From positions 1 through 58,267 of the forward strand of contig JBAMDO010000275.1 in the NCBI GenBank assembly GCA_037074765.1: a DNA stretch of 58,267 bases. The letters run 5' to 3'. The notes beneath the pieces are model-generated. The model ran no database searches. It worked only from the letters and a program-made list of their open reading frames with translations, and was not told the DNA's origin. This DNA is from Mansonella perstans. Its lineage: Eukaryota; Nematoda; Chromadorea; Rhabditida; Onchocercidae. The position numbers and the translations under genes were made by a program. This document shows positions 43,853 to 57,034 of the stretch, in pieces. Numbering within the stretch: the first letter of the stretch is position 1; the number at the start of each line of letters is the position of its first letter.

Positions 43853-46800
43853 TCAGGCTACTGCGCTTCCTATAATTTCACTTACAGTCGAGTCGTCAGA
43901 TCTGAAATTTCTTTTTAATGTGAAAACTTTTCTTTCAATAAAAAATGATACAAATGAAACGCATGAAAGATGAAAATTCGAAAAGACATTAGATAAATTG
44001 CCAGATTATACCTTGATGAATACCACTGCTTAGTCTCATTCAATGTCACATTATGCTGTTGAGCACATTTTAAAATATTAGAAATTTTCTGTATCCATAA
44101 AGGAAAATCAGCACAAAGAAAAATAAAATACGAGATGTGGCTGTCAGAAAATTTCATGGTTGCGATTACTCTTTCCTTTTATTGATTATTTGAGATTCTT
44201 CATTCTTCGTATAATCAATAAGAAATTTTTGGTTTGCATTAGAATTTCCTCTGTAATCATCTCTTCTAGCAATACTTACTTTTCTGAGAAAAAAAGAAAG
44301 TCACCTGACTATGAAATTCAATGTGACAGTTTTGTCAACTGAGTCCAGTGCAAATCGCGCTTTTGCTAAAATTTCATGTCCACCGCGAAACATGCCTGCT
44401 AGAAGAAGCAAGTGCGCATTTTTACCCTCCACCACACGATCGGATCTTTCACATGGGCTTAATCCTACGCATTTGATTAACTCTCTCACTGCATCTGTAA
44501 TGCAATTATTTAAAATATCATTAATGATGGAAGCTTACTGCAATATTTATTTGTTTAATTGCTCAATATAAAATCAAATTCTATTCAAACATATAAATTA
44601 GAAATAGACAAATGCAAGCAATAATGAATAAAACTACAAAAATTGAACATTCAATGAAAATAGCAATATTGACAAGAACAATAACGCTCTTAATCACTTT
44701 TTTTAATTAAAAATCTCCAAAATTCCTGAGGCTAAAAACTCCCTCTAGATATATCAAGAAATGGAAAAATTTAAACATTACGACCATTTAAGCTTTTACT
44801 ATAAGATTTCTTTATTACCCGAGAAATTTAGTGTGATTATATATCAAGTAACCAATGGAAATTTCTACCGAAATGTTATGCAAAATTCTAAATGTTAAGC
44901 TGTTCGGGAACTAAACCATCTAACAGGTTCCTACTTAAAAATCTTAGCATGTACATCTTGCCTCATGCTGAAACAAGTTTCTACGTTAACTAACAGTGAA
45001 CGAACCTTGCAGCGTATGCACTGTTGACAAAGCATACGTATCTTCATTCTCATTTCCGTCACCAATTTGTTCCCAACACATAGCAAAATTGGCTCGCTGC
45101 ATTGGTTGCACATGGTCCGCAACGGTTATTTCAACTTCTTCCAGCTGTGAAGGAAATAATGCTTTGAAATTACTCACCAGAATTGAAAAATCATTTACCG
45201 AAGTAAACCCTCATATGGATATAATACAGAACTATATAAAATGTTGTACATCAGCATACAAAACATTTCCTCAGCGCCAATTATCAAATCTCCACTGCTG
45301 AATGGTTAAAGTAATCATTCGCCGGCTTACATTATCAATTTATCAGATTGAATTATCTGATTTTTTTTGCCATTAAGTGTTAGAACTTCTCAAGTTACTC
45401 AAAGTTCCGAAAGTTGAAGTTAATCTATTGCAGTGAACGTAAATTCACAAATAATTTCTATATTTATTAACAAAAACTACTTAGTAATGGACTGAAATTC
45501 GTTTTGCACGAGCTATCAAATTCCGTTTTATGTCTCTAATAGAATAACATACCATAAAAACGTCATTGTAAGTCTCATCGCCTTCGATTTCGCCTGTTGC
45601 TGGATCAACATCACGAACTTTAAATTTTAAACTTGAGCTAAATACTGCCGCTACAGCACTAAGTTCTGAGGGTATTTTCAGCAATACATATGTAGTTGAC
45701 TGTATACCAAACGGTAATTTTTCCAGTGGTATAGTACGCAAAATCGTCCATCCTTCCGTATCTGGTCCTCGCTCCATTTCAACATAAACTTCTTCCAGCA
45801 ACTGATCATTCAGGGTGTTGTTACAGTCAAACTGGAATTCTCTGGATAAATATAAAAATTTTGCCGTTAAAAATTAGTTCAAGATCCCTCAAACTGTATG
45901 CAGTTCATAAGTTAAATCTTTATTTAAATTTTACCTGTAGAACAATATGTTGTGGGAAAATATGTTTAATGCACAAGACGGTGTATTCAGTAACTTCATC
46001 AGTTAATGCTACAGGCTGTGAAGATTTGAACAATGGACCCAAGCCGGCAAATTCCGGAATGGCTGCTAACTGTTCTGAAATATCAAAATCATCGATGAAT
46101 AATAATACTTTATTGCTGGTTTTTAAAATAAATGAGCGCACGAATGTACCAGTGACCTGCATAAATCTCTTGCCGGGATGCTTTTTTTTCCTCCTTTTTG
46201 TCTACAACTGTCTCCACGGATAGTGATGGCTTCTTGACTTCTGTTACAGACAGCGGAAGTGCCGAAATTGGTACAATTTTCAAGTCAAATGGTTTATCAA
46301 ATTCTCCATTAGTCATATATTGCTCCAGTGCTCTTTCAAGCCCAGAAACTGAGACCTTAACAAATATGTAATAAACATATGTGCACCATAAATTCGACAT
46401 TCGAACTTCTGCAACTAAGAGAATCGAACTATTCTTCATTTTAATCTTTTAATCCTTTAAAAAAAACGTGTTATCAACATTTTAAAAATTTAAATCAGCG
46501 TATTATTTTTTATAGCGTATTATTTTAAGGAAAATAAGAACTAACCTGCAGTCCATTTAGAATGAAATTTGCTATTAGATAAGAATTTTCCGTTTCCAAA
46601 ATTGACAGAAAGTAGGTTGCTCTGTCGCGGACCTCATCATCTGAATCAAGCAAACAGCGTTTCAACAACACTTTTATAGATGGTCGCAAATCCTGACAGT
46701 GAGCCCCAAATTTGGCCAAAGCATTCACTGCAGCAGCACGAACCTGAAAATAAAACAAATTATCAAAAACTGATTACCCCAATTTCCGCAAATCTTTTTT

Positions 46801-49800
46801 TCTTTCGTCTTTTCTTTGATTAAAAGAATCATTCATTAAGCGGTACATCACAGCAGATTCGTGAGTTTTATAGATTTCATTCTTTCTTAAGTTTTCATTT
46901 GCTGACTGTACTATTCAGTATTAAAGGCGCATAAAATTTTTTAGTACGTTAGAAAGTATGATTAAGTGAAATCTCTTAAATGAAAACTTAAAAAAGGCCG
47001 AAAAGCTCATATGAGATCACTCTTATCTCTTGAATTTTGTTGCAATAGAATTAAATGCACTTGAGTAGCTTCCAAAATAACTCGGTTGTAGATAAAACGA
47101 ATATAACGCGATGGATTGGCAGTTGTTGCTGCTTCACGACCAAGCAAATGTAGTATACGAGTAGCAAGCACAGGATGCTCACAGTCCTCGATAAATTCAC
47201 ATAAATGCGACAGTCCTGAAATTTGCACCCATAATTCAGGAAGAGTGATGAAAAACCTTGCTCTAACTCACTCAATCTAGTCAGGGAGACTGGCTATATA
47301 GTACCTGCTTCCTTTGCATCTGAGTTCTCGTCTATTATAGCAATAATAGTATCAACAATGCTTTTTTTATAATCGAAACCACCATCATCGCGTAACATTG
47401 TAGCCAAAAACGACATAAGGGTCGAATGTTTACGTGGATAACGAGCACACAGTGAACGAATTGCTTCAATCACCACAACCTGTAAGAGATAGATATGAGG
47501 AAACAAAATCCACGATATAAAAAGCAACTTCAGGGAATTAATTACTTCTCAATAAAGGGCTTTCTGATAAGCTTGTTCGCAACTATAATTAAAATGTCAA
47601 GCAACAGTAACCTGAAAAAAGTTTATAATGAGAGCAGACGAATTGCTATTCTTAATTCAGAATGCGCTCAGGCTAACAGCATTTGCTCCTTGCAATTACT
47701 ATCTTCACTTTCAATACATATTTAAGATAGACCGCGAATTTTATAAAAAATGAAAATGAAAAAAGCGATATCACCTTAAATTCATCACTAATTTCATTCA
47801 CAAATGTGCTAATTTGTTTCATTAATCTTTCCACTGATGATTCTGCTCCAGTTTTGAGAAGTGTAGTGATTGCAAGCGTTGCTATTGAACGATTCTGATC
47901 TGTTATCAGTTGTTCTAAGTCGACATTGCATGATGTTACTGCTTGTGGATGTTTCACAGATACCTGTAAAAGTCACATATTTTCGAACAGAAATTATGTT
48001 CTTCTGAGTTCCGATCAAAGGAGCAATTCCTGCAACAATTTATATAAAAATTCTGCCAACCCTTTGGAGAACCGTTTATGATAAGATTGTGGACGCAATC
48101 TTATCACAGAATATGATGCAGAAAACTCATAAAAGAAAGCTTTGTACTGAAGGAGCAGCCCCAATTACTGTCATGAAATGAGAGCTCCTGCTCTTCAAGT
48201 ATAACAAATTCGAAAATTTGAAATCCAAACCTTGTTCAAAGTGCGAACAGCGGCAAATCGCAGCGCAGGCTTCGGAGATGAACAGAAGAGTTGCAATACT
48301 GAAACAGCTGGCGATAGTTCTGATGAAGTTGTTCGTGGCAACCGAACAATTGCAGAAGCAGCCTCATAGATGACCATTTCACATTTGTGACGCAGGCATG
48401 ATTCAATGAATTGGAACAAGGGGCTCTCTGATCTAAAAAATCGTTAATCCTAACTTTGTCATTTCATTAATAAACAATGAGAACCTTATGAATTATTATA
48501 AATGGCTGCATGTTAGGATATAGCAGCTGTCCTGGGTAATTATGCAAATTTTGAAGCTGCTGCTGATTTCACGGAATAAATTTAGAAAGCAAAATTTTGA
48601 AGAAAGTTTATTTAACTAGTTTGTTAAATGATTCTAAGCAAGTTACCCCGCTTCATCATCCTCAATAAGTTTGGCGGCAAGTCGAATAAGATAGCAGGTT
48701 GCAAAAGGAGAACGAAGTGATGATCTGCTCCATTTTTGAACCAATTTATTCACTGCTAAACGATCACCGCTACGAATATGGTACAGTAAACCGAGAGCAT
48801 GGAATTGAACCATATTGCTGAAATCAGATTTTTAGAGCGAAAAGCCACCCATTTAATTTTAGATCAATATTTTATTTTAGATCAAACATGAATGAAACTT
48901 CCAATTTCGAATACCTTTTTATGCAGCCTTATATGAGTAAAATTAATGAAGGGAAGCTAAACTTACGGCTAAGAACAGTATGATAAATTATATTAAATTT
49001 CAATAAATTACACTAAATGACCTAATAGTTTATTCAATCGATCATAAAAATATAATCCATGTAAGCAATAAACAAATATTAAATTAACAAACTTATCCGA
49101 TGAAACAGCTTCCTGCACTTCATTTGCCCAACGGCGTACTACTTCCGGATTCTTCCGAAGCAGATGAAATGACGAAACAAGAGCTGCCGATGCAACAGCC
49201 GAATTTCTATCAACAATTGCCTGAAAACAACAAATCACTGTTTTCATATCCCTCATGTTCTTTACTGCCTTATTTATTCCTATACCCAATGCTAATGAAT
49301 AAACAGATTTGAATTTCAAATAGAGTCCTTAATATTGGTTAATACAGCAAACCTGTTTCATGTAGCGTTCAATAGCTTGCAGCATACTCCCATCAATTAT
49401 GCAGCACAAAGCTCGAATAGCTGGTGCACGATATATATCTTCACGACCAGTCATATCCTTTGTTAGACTACAATATATTCCATGAGTTTTTATTTCTCTT
49501 ATTTTAATTAGCAAATTAAATAAAAAAAAAAAAAAAAAAAACAGTAAGAAACAAATTATAATAACAATCAAATAGAAAACGAATGAAGATAATTTTAATA
49601 AACCTGCTAGTAACAATGATGACATCATTGGAGATATCACAGAACTCTTTAATTGCAAGATAGACCAAGCGCCGCAGATTCGAATCTTTACTTTGCCATA
49701 ATTTTGTTACAGCAAAAAAAGCTTCAGTTGCTTCAGTACGACCGATAGTTTCACCTTGCTGTCGCAAGTACAGTAATTTGCTCAAGATCAGACTACATCT

Positions 49801-50245
49801 TCGTGTATTTATCGGTGTTTCGTTGAAAGCACGAGCCTAAATTTTCAAGGAAAAAAAACTTCCCATTAAATAAGGTACTATACTTGCCTTTTTGAGTTTC
49901 ATGCGAAGCATAAGTAATCAACTGAATAAGAGAGGCAATTGTTTACATCTAAGCTTTCTTCACTTTATATGGAGAACCATTTTGAATAATACAACAGTTT
50001 GTACTAAACAACACTATTCTATAGGTAACACTTAGTACTATTTTGTAGCTACTTGAAAACAAGTATTTACCATAGTTTAGTAAATAGTTTCAACTATAGT
50101 AACTTTTTCGATGGCTGAATTATAAATGAATATTTAACATTAAACCCTAACAATAAATGAATACCTCCTGCAGGACAGTTGTTTTGTCGAGATTACTGAA
50201 CGGATTACCGATACCATTTTCTTCATCCTTCTTGTCCCGTTTCAT
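43853..50245 (-). CDS. copg-1: Coatomer subunit gamma (COPI coat)
   Basis: Subunit of the COPI coat that forms Golgi-to-ER vesicles. Sixteen exons in transcript order: 50165-50245, 49604-49836, 49353-49467, 49093-49220, 48647-48817, 48231-48432, 47775-47963, 47305-47479, 47061-47215, 46546-46743, 46157-46355, 45935-46074, 45553-45831, 45006-45144, 44305-44494, 43853-43901. All are in phase, giving 880 aa against 874 in human. The N-terminal adaptin/HEAT trunk starts with [16 protein letters not shown] and has [25 protein letters not shown] and [15 protein letters not shown] charged linker ([15 protein letters not shown]) leads to the appendage domain with [47 protein letters not shown] and [21 protein letters not shown] acceptor on the minus strand at 50267-50268 leaves a leader of about 21 nt. 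The last exon encodes only 15 residues but aligns with the family C-terminus. Very secure. Confidence 0.96.
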
Positions 50246-51661
50246 CTTCAATGAAGTAAACAATACCTACAGTTAAAATTAATGATCAGAGACTATTCAC
50301 TGTAATATAGGAACGATGAACGACGATTAGAGCACTGGAAATACAAGATAAACGTGAAAACGATCACGCGAATTGTTCTATACCTGTTTTAGTGACTTTA
50401 ATTATAACTGATAAATTACTTTAGTTTGAAGCTGCAGTTTCCAATTGTTAACTCAAGCAGTGAATAAAATTTAAAAAATTATGGTAAGCAGCAAAAACAA
50501 CAATAAGACCAAACTCCAAAATAGACAAATTTGATTTAGACATGAATCCTGGATTTTGATCTGTTTCCTGTTAATTTATCTACCTGTAAAGGTGCTGTTG
50601 CATTCAAGCTATCTAAATTTTGTTACCACCCAACATTACCTTAATTATTCTTAGCAATACATCCTAATACATTTACGCATTAATTTTACAACGTCTACTT
50701 TTCAATCATTCTTAAAGAAATAACACAGATATCAAAATAGGCGGACGGAAAACACACACGAACACGTAATCAATTTACGTCACTTTTTTCATTATGTTAT
50801 TCTTAATTATTCATAATGTATAGTTATGTTTGAATTTCACAATTAAATTTGAAAATCTTATCTATGAATTGGAAAAGAGAAGTTTAATTAAGTCATCCGT
50901 CCTCAGTTAGTTTCTAAATAAAATATTTAGAAATGTTATGAAGCATAAAATGTATTTTCCGTAATTGTTCACTTACCTTTCTCATACGTCATTTATCTTA
51001 TTATGCGTGAAATGTTTTATTAAATTACAAGCCTCTTTTATATGCTTTATTGCATATATTTGGCTTTTTTTCAATACGGTTTATTATAATTATTAACTTA
51101 TAATGCATGTAATAGGTGTAGTTTCAATCAAACTAATAGCTAATCTATTTTACGTTCTATTTAGCACTCTCTGCACATAACGTAAATATCATTTACAATG
51201 ATAACAATTTATAATTCACTTTAAATAATCTAATAATTTTACATATCAATATTGATCACTTATTGAAGTGATAACGTTTGATATTACTTAGGAATGCAAG
51301 TGTAGGACTCATTGGAGTGATAACGTTTGACATTACTTAGGAATGCAAGTATAGGACTCATTGGAGTGATAACGTTTGATATTACTTATGAATGCAAGTG
51401 TAGGACTGATTGGAGTGATAACGTTTGATATTACTTAGGAATGCAAGTGTAGGATTGATTGGAGTGATAACGTTTGATACTACTTAGGGATGCAAGTGTA
51501 GAAAGTATTCATAGTTCGAAAATGAAAAAATTTCAATATATCATACATAAGTTATAAATGAAATATGAGATTACAGAATAATTTCTTTTTATTTTTTCTC
51601 ATACAAATTTAACAAAATGCTGTATACGAAAAATAATCGATAATTTAGGAATAAATTACAA
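50246..51661. other. Spacer between protease and coatomer gamma genes
   Basis: Contains a 49-bp tandem array at 51268-51501; otherwise AT-rich and without supported genes. Confidence 0.5.
51268..51501. repeat. Minisatellite, 49-bp unit, about 4.8 copies
   Basis: gtgataacgtttgatattac followed by ttaggaatgcaagtgtagga and ctcattgga repeats at 51268, 51317, 51366, 51415 and 51464. Units differ by one to three bases and the last one is partial. Confidence 0.96.
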
Positions 51662-54528
51662 TTATAAAGTTAATGGTGATAAATGATAACATATCCCTGT
51701 TAATTTACATATCAATTGTGCGTATGGTCTAACATCGGTCACCGTAAAAGGTGACCCATCGTAACAAACTTTTGGACCAAATGAATGTATACCAAGGAGG
51801 AAAACACGTTGTCTAAGCATTCCCTGTAATCCTGCTCCACTATCTCCCTAAAATTAAAATATTTATAATGATAACAAAACTACTGAAAAAATCCACGTGT
51901 CTTTGTAAAACGTGCAAATGGGATGTGTTTTTGTCACAAAGACCACATTAAAGTTACACAACTACGACAAGCACGCACATTGAAAACACATTTCTGGTTG
52001 GGCGGTAGTGCTGGCAGCTACTGTAAAAGAATATGGGATGACGTGACCTTGAAATTGTTTTAGTATATGACTTGACCTTGAAATTGTGTGAGTGTATGAC
52101 TTAACCTTGAAATTGTTTAAGTGTATGACTTGACTTTGAAATTGTTTGAGTGTAAGACTTGACTTTGAAATTGTTTGAGTGTATGACTTGACCTTGAAAT
52201 TGGTTGAGTGTATGATTTGAACTTGAAATTGTTTGAGTGTATGACTTGACCTTGAAATTGTGTGAGTGTATGACTTAACCTTGAAATTGTTTAAGTGTAT
52301 GACTTGACCTTGAAATTGTTTGAGTGTAGGACTTGAACTTGGAATTGTTTGGGTATTTGGGTACCGTTCTAGAGTCTAGTGTTGGTGTAATACATTGAAT
52401 GACACAGAAAACATAGATTTATATCAAAAGACTTTTAATCTGTAATTTTTTCATAGTAATTAGTGAAAATTAATTTGCTAGCAATTAATTGGAAATAAAT
52501 TAATCTTACAGTACAAATGCCATGATGAAACGTTTTATTTGTTAGCTTGTAAATTGGTCCAACTCGAATGAAATCTTTGATTTTATGAACACTAATAATT
52601 TTTACACTACCATAATTCAATCGCGACATCTTTTCACCATCTGAAATTGTTCAAATATTTGAAGAAGTACCTCTGATAATAATTATGTGAATTATTTTCT
52701 TTTTCTTTCTATTATTAGTGTCAATAATAGTATTATTGCTTTTGTTATCATTATTACTGCATAATCTAATGAAAAAAAAAAAAAAGAAAAATTTGTATAT
52801 TCAAAATTTTGGGTTTTTGAAATTTTAGATTTTTTGCATGCATATTTATTGACTTACATTCATTTTCACCAAATCCATAATCAAAAAGATTTCCCATAGA
52901 GTTAAGATCCAAAGTTGAATTGGGCAAGCATATTGCTGAAGTAGTGCTATCAAACTATAAAAGGATATTTAATTCAAGTGATTTGAATGAAAGACAATAA
53001 TTATGATTTTACATTGCATAGATAATGCATAGTGTAATTGGAATGAGTGTACCAAAGAGATTAATGATTAATAAAATGAGAAATTAAATTGAAGGAAGAG
53101 ATTAAATCGCAATGATATATGAGAATACATAAGTTTGTTAAAATTAAAGTGTTTTTTTGCTTTTTTCAAGTTTAAAGTTATCGTGAACTGATTTACCATC
53201 AAATCATCTTCCGTTTCAATGAGTGCAAAATCATATCCGTGTATACAACGTTCATCCATAAAACTAGAAAAAAGATTTTTTTGATGCAAATTTTCATTTT
53301 TATGAATATTTTATTTGATTTAAAATTTTTGGGTATAAAGTATTTTTTCTCTTATGTTTTTGAAATTTGCATAGTGCTGGAATAAATTAAAATGATTGGA
53401 TCAGTCAAAAGTTTCAGAATTTCAAAAAGCTAATTCAACAATACCGTCTATGGACTGCAATTTTACGAGTCCGAGCTGTCATGCATAACTGTCCATTACA
53501 TAATGGTGAATTGTGGCGTATGCATATGCCACCATATCGTATAGCAATTCTAGTTATATCCTCGAAATTTTTAGCTGATCTGAAATGAATCACTGTTATA
53601 TTATATAAATGTTAACTTTGATTTGTAATTATCATTTTTAAATCAAATGGATTGATTTAAATTTGTTGATTAATTAATGAAGAACAAACGTGCACGGTAA
53701 TTCATCTTTTGCATATTTCATGATGCAATGTGCAGCCGTAAGAATGTGTCGTTTTGAGATGATTGATCCACCGCAATAATTGTAATCTTTCTTAGTGATA
53801 ATGGTCAGTGCTACAGCCCATGGGAATTGACCTAATTTTGCAGCTGATCCAGCCGAAATTTTATATGCTGAAATGACATCAATAGAAGACCAATATTTAA
53901 TTGATGAATGAGCAAAAATCAGACGAATGATTTGAAAATTGATCTATGCATAGTGTATTGAGTGTTAAAAAAAATAAAAATGATGAGTATATAATACGAC
54001 TATGTGATTAAATTAAAAAAGTGGAATTTGTGAAAAATTGTCAAAATTTAAAGACAGACGTGTTGAAGGCCATTGCCGTTTTGACCTACCACAGCTGATT
54101 TTCAGATCTTCATTTTCGTCCTGATTAAGTCTGCTTAATTGTATCGCATCACCCACAAAGAAAGAAAATCATTAATTTTTTTACATCCTAATAGTATTAT
54201 TATTATTTTCATCAATTCATGTTAACTATTTCGGTTAGCAGTTTTTCTGCTAAAAAGTTTTATTCTAAAATGTAATCAAAAGATACAACATTGATTTCAT
54301 TCAAGCTTTAAAATTTTGATAATAATCTGTGTGAGTTTTGGTTACAGATTACATTTTGGATTACTACTTTCAGGACAGCAAACAATAGGACGAGATTGCT
54401 AAAAATTATTTTAACGAACCCGGCTTAGCATGAACGACTATATCGTTAATGTCTAGTGGTAGATCATATCTTGCAAATGAAATGATGCCAAAATTTGTCA
54501 GCAGTGCGATCGTTGCGACACCGTTCAT
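51662..54528 (-). CDS. Secreted S1-family serine protease
   Basis: Chymotrypsin-fold endopeptidase, probably secreted. Exons in transcript order: 54436-54528 (end uncertain), 54090-54120, 53690-53867, 53445-53579, 53197-53263, 52858-52954, 52510-52640, 51662-51847; about 305 aa. Exon 1 encodes a signal peptide (GVATIALLTNFGIISFA). The catalytic triad is complete: His in CGGSIISKRHILTAAHC, Asp in GYDFALIE, Ser in CTGDSGAGL. The usual GDSGGP is GDSGAG. The residue at the chymotrypsin-189 position, six before the Ser, is Gly instead of the trypsin Asp, so cleavage after Arg/Lys is not expected. The activation site after the conserved Cys (KISCAYKISAG) is unlike RIVGG. How exon 1 joins exon 2 is not certain; the best in-phase join uses a weak donor at 54433-54435. 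The intron before the Ser exon holds an array of 29-bp repeats. Confidence 0.85.
52043..52350. repeat. Minisatellite, 29-bp unit, about 10 copies
   Basis: gtgtatgacttgaccttgaa followed by attgtttga repeats across the interval with small changes (ttaacc, gtaagac, tgattt, gtagg). It lies wholly inside the protease intron 51848-52509. Confidence 0.96.
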
Positions 54529-55710
54529 CGAATTGCTTTCGATTCAAATTTGTGTTTAATTGTGAAAGCATTCATTATTTGTATTTGCAAAAATTTTTGA
54601 AAGAAGGATTAATGCAAACAACTGCATAAATAAATAGTTATATGCCGAAGAATTGATTAATTCTATTCCAAATTATCATCCATTTTGCCGTATCATCTTT
54701 GTTCATATTTCGTAGCACATAAAGTACCTTTTCTTTTCCCATCACAACGTATTTATTAAATAAATTATTCTATGGATCAAATCATCGTTCCTTACATTAT
54801 ACAGTATATTTATCAAACGAGTTACAGTATATTTATCAAACAAGTTACAGTATAATTATCAAACAAGTTACAGTAATTTGCCAAACAGATTATGGTGTAT
54901 TTATTATCCAAATTACGTTCTGGACCATACTTCCAGTTTCATTGTTGATATGAGCAGTTTCTTTATTTATTCATATATCTGCTAATTGAAAGCATGCTTG
55001 CAGCATTCTCTAAAAGGCAAATACAATTTGCAATTTATATATATAATGCAATTAAAATCATTACATTCTGGTTTATTTCGAATTAAAAGTGATTTTGAAA
55101 TTTCACATCGACATGAATGGCCTTTTAAGTTTTTTTTAAAAAATTAGAAAAGAAAAAATTGCGAATTCATTTGTAAACTACGGCAGAATTCAAAATTTTT
55201 TGAAGTTATTTATCAAAACAAGGGGGTCAAATTATTTGGACTTTCAGGTATGATATGTAGTATAACATGGAATAATGAATTCAGTGATATCACAGGAAAT
55301 AAAAATGACCTTGTTGGCATCGTGAAATTTATATATGTTTAAAAAATTTTTCTTAATTCTCAATGTTGATAGAATGATTTGCTGTATTGCAGAATATCCG
55401 ACAGTGTAAGAAATGAAATAATTGAAGTGAAAGATTTATTAGGAACAAACATAAATTTAAATTAAACTATAAATTAAGCACTAAAATGAAGATTAAATCA
55501 TCACTGCATGAATATCATAAATATTATAAAGCAGAAATAAAGATATGCGCTGAAGTTAATATGCACCTACTCAGCTGAAAAAAAGATAACTGATGTGATA
55601 AAACAGTGATGTGTTGAAATTCAATCGATTGATGAAATCGTGAAATTATCTATATATGTTTTTTGTCGATTAAAACTGCTTTAAATATAATCATAACGGA
55701 CTGTTCTTCT
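54529..55710. other. Spacer between ARD-like and protease genes
   Basis: Holds a 23-bp tandem repeat at 54801-54892. No gene or other element is recognised. Confidence 0.5.
54801..54892. repeat. Tandem repeat, 23-bp unit, four copies
   Basis: acagtatatttatcaaacga plus gtt starts at 54801, 54824, 54847 and 54870; the fourth copy is degenerate. Confidence 0.93.
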
Positions 55711-57034
55711 TTAACCTTGTTGGGTCACATTTTTCGCAGCAAAGAAACGTTGAATAACAACATTGTTCTGCAAATAACTTGAGAAATCTGTAACATAAAT
55801 ACAAAATGTAGTTGTAACATACTACATTACAATTTTTGTTATCAATTCCAAATCATTCTTTTTCTTCTAGGCTGAAAAAATACGAGTAGAAAAAAACTAT
55901 AGCAAATTTTTTTTGGCTAGCTTTTTAAAATCGCAAAACTTTCGTCTAAGCTCATATCAAAATTAGTTAGAAATAAATAAATAGATAAATATACCTGCGG
56001 TGTTAACGTAAAGCGATGATTAGAACCGCGTGGTATTATGATAAGATCACCTCGTTCAACGTTTATGCGAATCCATTCACCGTCATCTGCCTCGATATCA
56101 TAATATGCGCTTCCATCTATGATGAGCAATGTGGAATCTTCGTCTTTTCTTACTGGTTCGTAATATTGTTCCAACTGTGAAATTCTTCATTATGAGAAAA
56201 TTTCTAAATTTCGAAGATTTTGAAGAATAAAATTAAAGGACCATTAAACCTTTTTTCTTATTTTTAATTCGATGCTATTACTTTTGGCTATTTGGTGACG
56301 AACATCTTTCTTAATATTATAGCCCCACACTTTTTTCAAATTGCTGCAATAAAATGTAAGTAATTAAAGATAAAAAAGATTAGCGTCTTTTTTTTAATCC
56401 CATCTAATTCTAGCTTGACGAATACAATACAATATTTTCCCGAAAATATCCCATCATCTGATTTTCTTAATTAATTAAAAAAAAAAAATGCACAATTACT
56501 CCCTTTCAAGTAGTCAATTTTTGCAATTTCATCTTTCAACAGTGATTATTTTAATACTTTAGCTATTGTTATTGTTGATGAAGTTTCAAGGCTAACGAGA
56601 ATAATTTTCAGAAAATGCTTATCTTGTTTGAAAGAAAGCTAAAATAACCTTTTGTTCGAATTCATTCATATTTTCATGAAACGTAAAAGTATCAGATTTG
56701 GTCAGATTTCTTTCTGCTTTTATCCGCGACAGGCGTTTTTTCATCGCGTTAGCATTATCAATGTCAACCTTTGTGATAATTAATGTGACATATTTTTACC
56801 AATGCAACAATACTACGTAAAAATTGCTTTACTTTACCTCATAAAGAATATATAAAAAAAAATTCTCGAAATAAAAAAATAAAATCAAAAAAGTAATGCC
56901 ATAATTGATACCTTATATGATGTGACACCTACAAGAGTTTGTAATTGATCAGGTGTATATAATTTTGGTGGATAAACATGATGAGGCAAACGAGGATCGC
57001 CAATCGGATATTGTTCCATCTTCCAGATCTTCAT
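55711..57034 (-). CDS. Acireductone dioxygenase-like protein, probably inactive
   Basis: Cupin-fold relative of the methionine-salvage enzyme acireductone dioxygenase. Four exons in transcript order: 56912-57034, 56649-56768, 55995-56174, 55711-55767; 159 aa. The start MKIWKMEQYPIGDPRLPHH matches the family N-terminus, and an in-frame stop lies just upstream. Exon 3 carries the cupin strands IIDGSAYYDIEADDGEWIRI and ERGDLIIIPRGSNHRFTL. Active enzymes bind Fe or Ni through HxHxxxE in the strand before DGS plus a later His. Here the same-length segment reads VRKDEDS, so three of four ligands are replaced and only the His of NHRF remains. The C-terminus is also short, ending about 20 residues after that His. 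The C. elegans homologues are, as I recall, also annotated as probable inactive. A 94-nt exon-like segment lies in intron 2. A small upstream exon (57123-57141) may be leader sequence. Confidence 0.85.

Noticed and set aside
43853..44157. 80-codon minus-strand ORF as a separate gene
   Set aside because: It lies in the last intron of the coatomer gamma gene and has no motif or start context.
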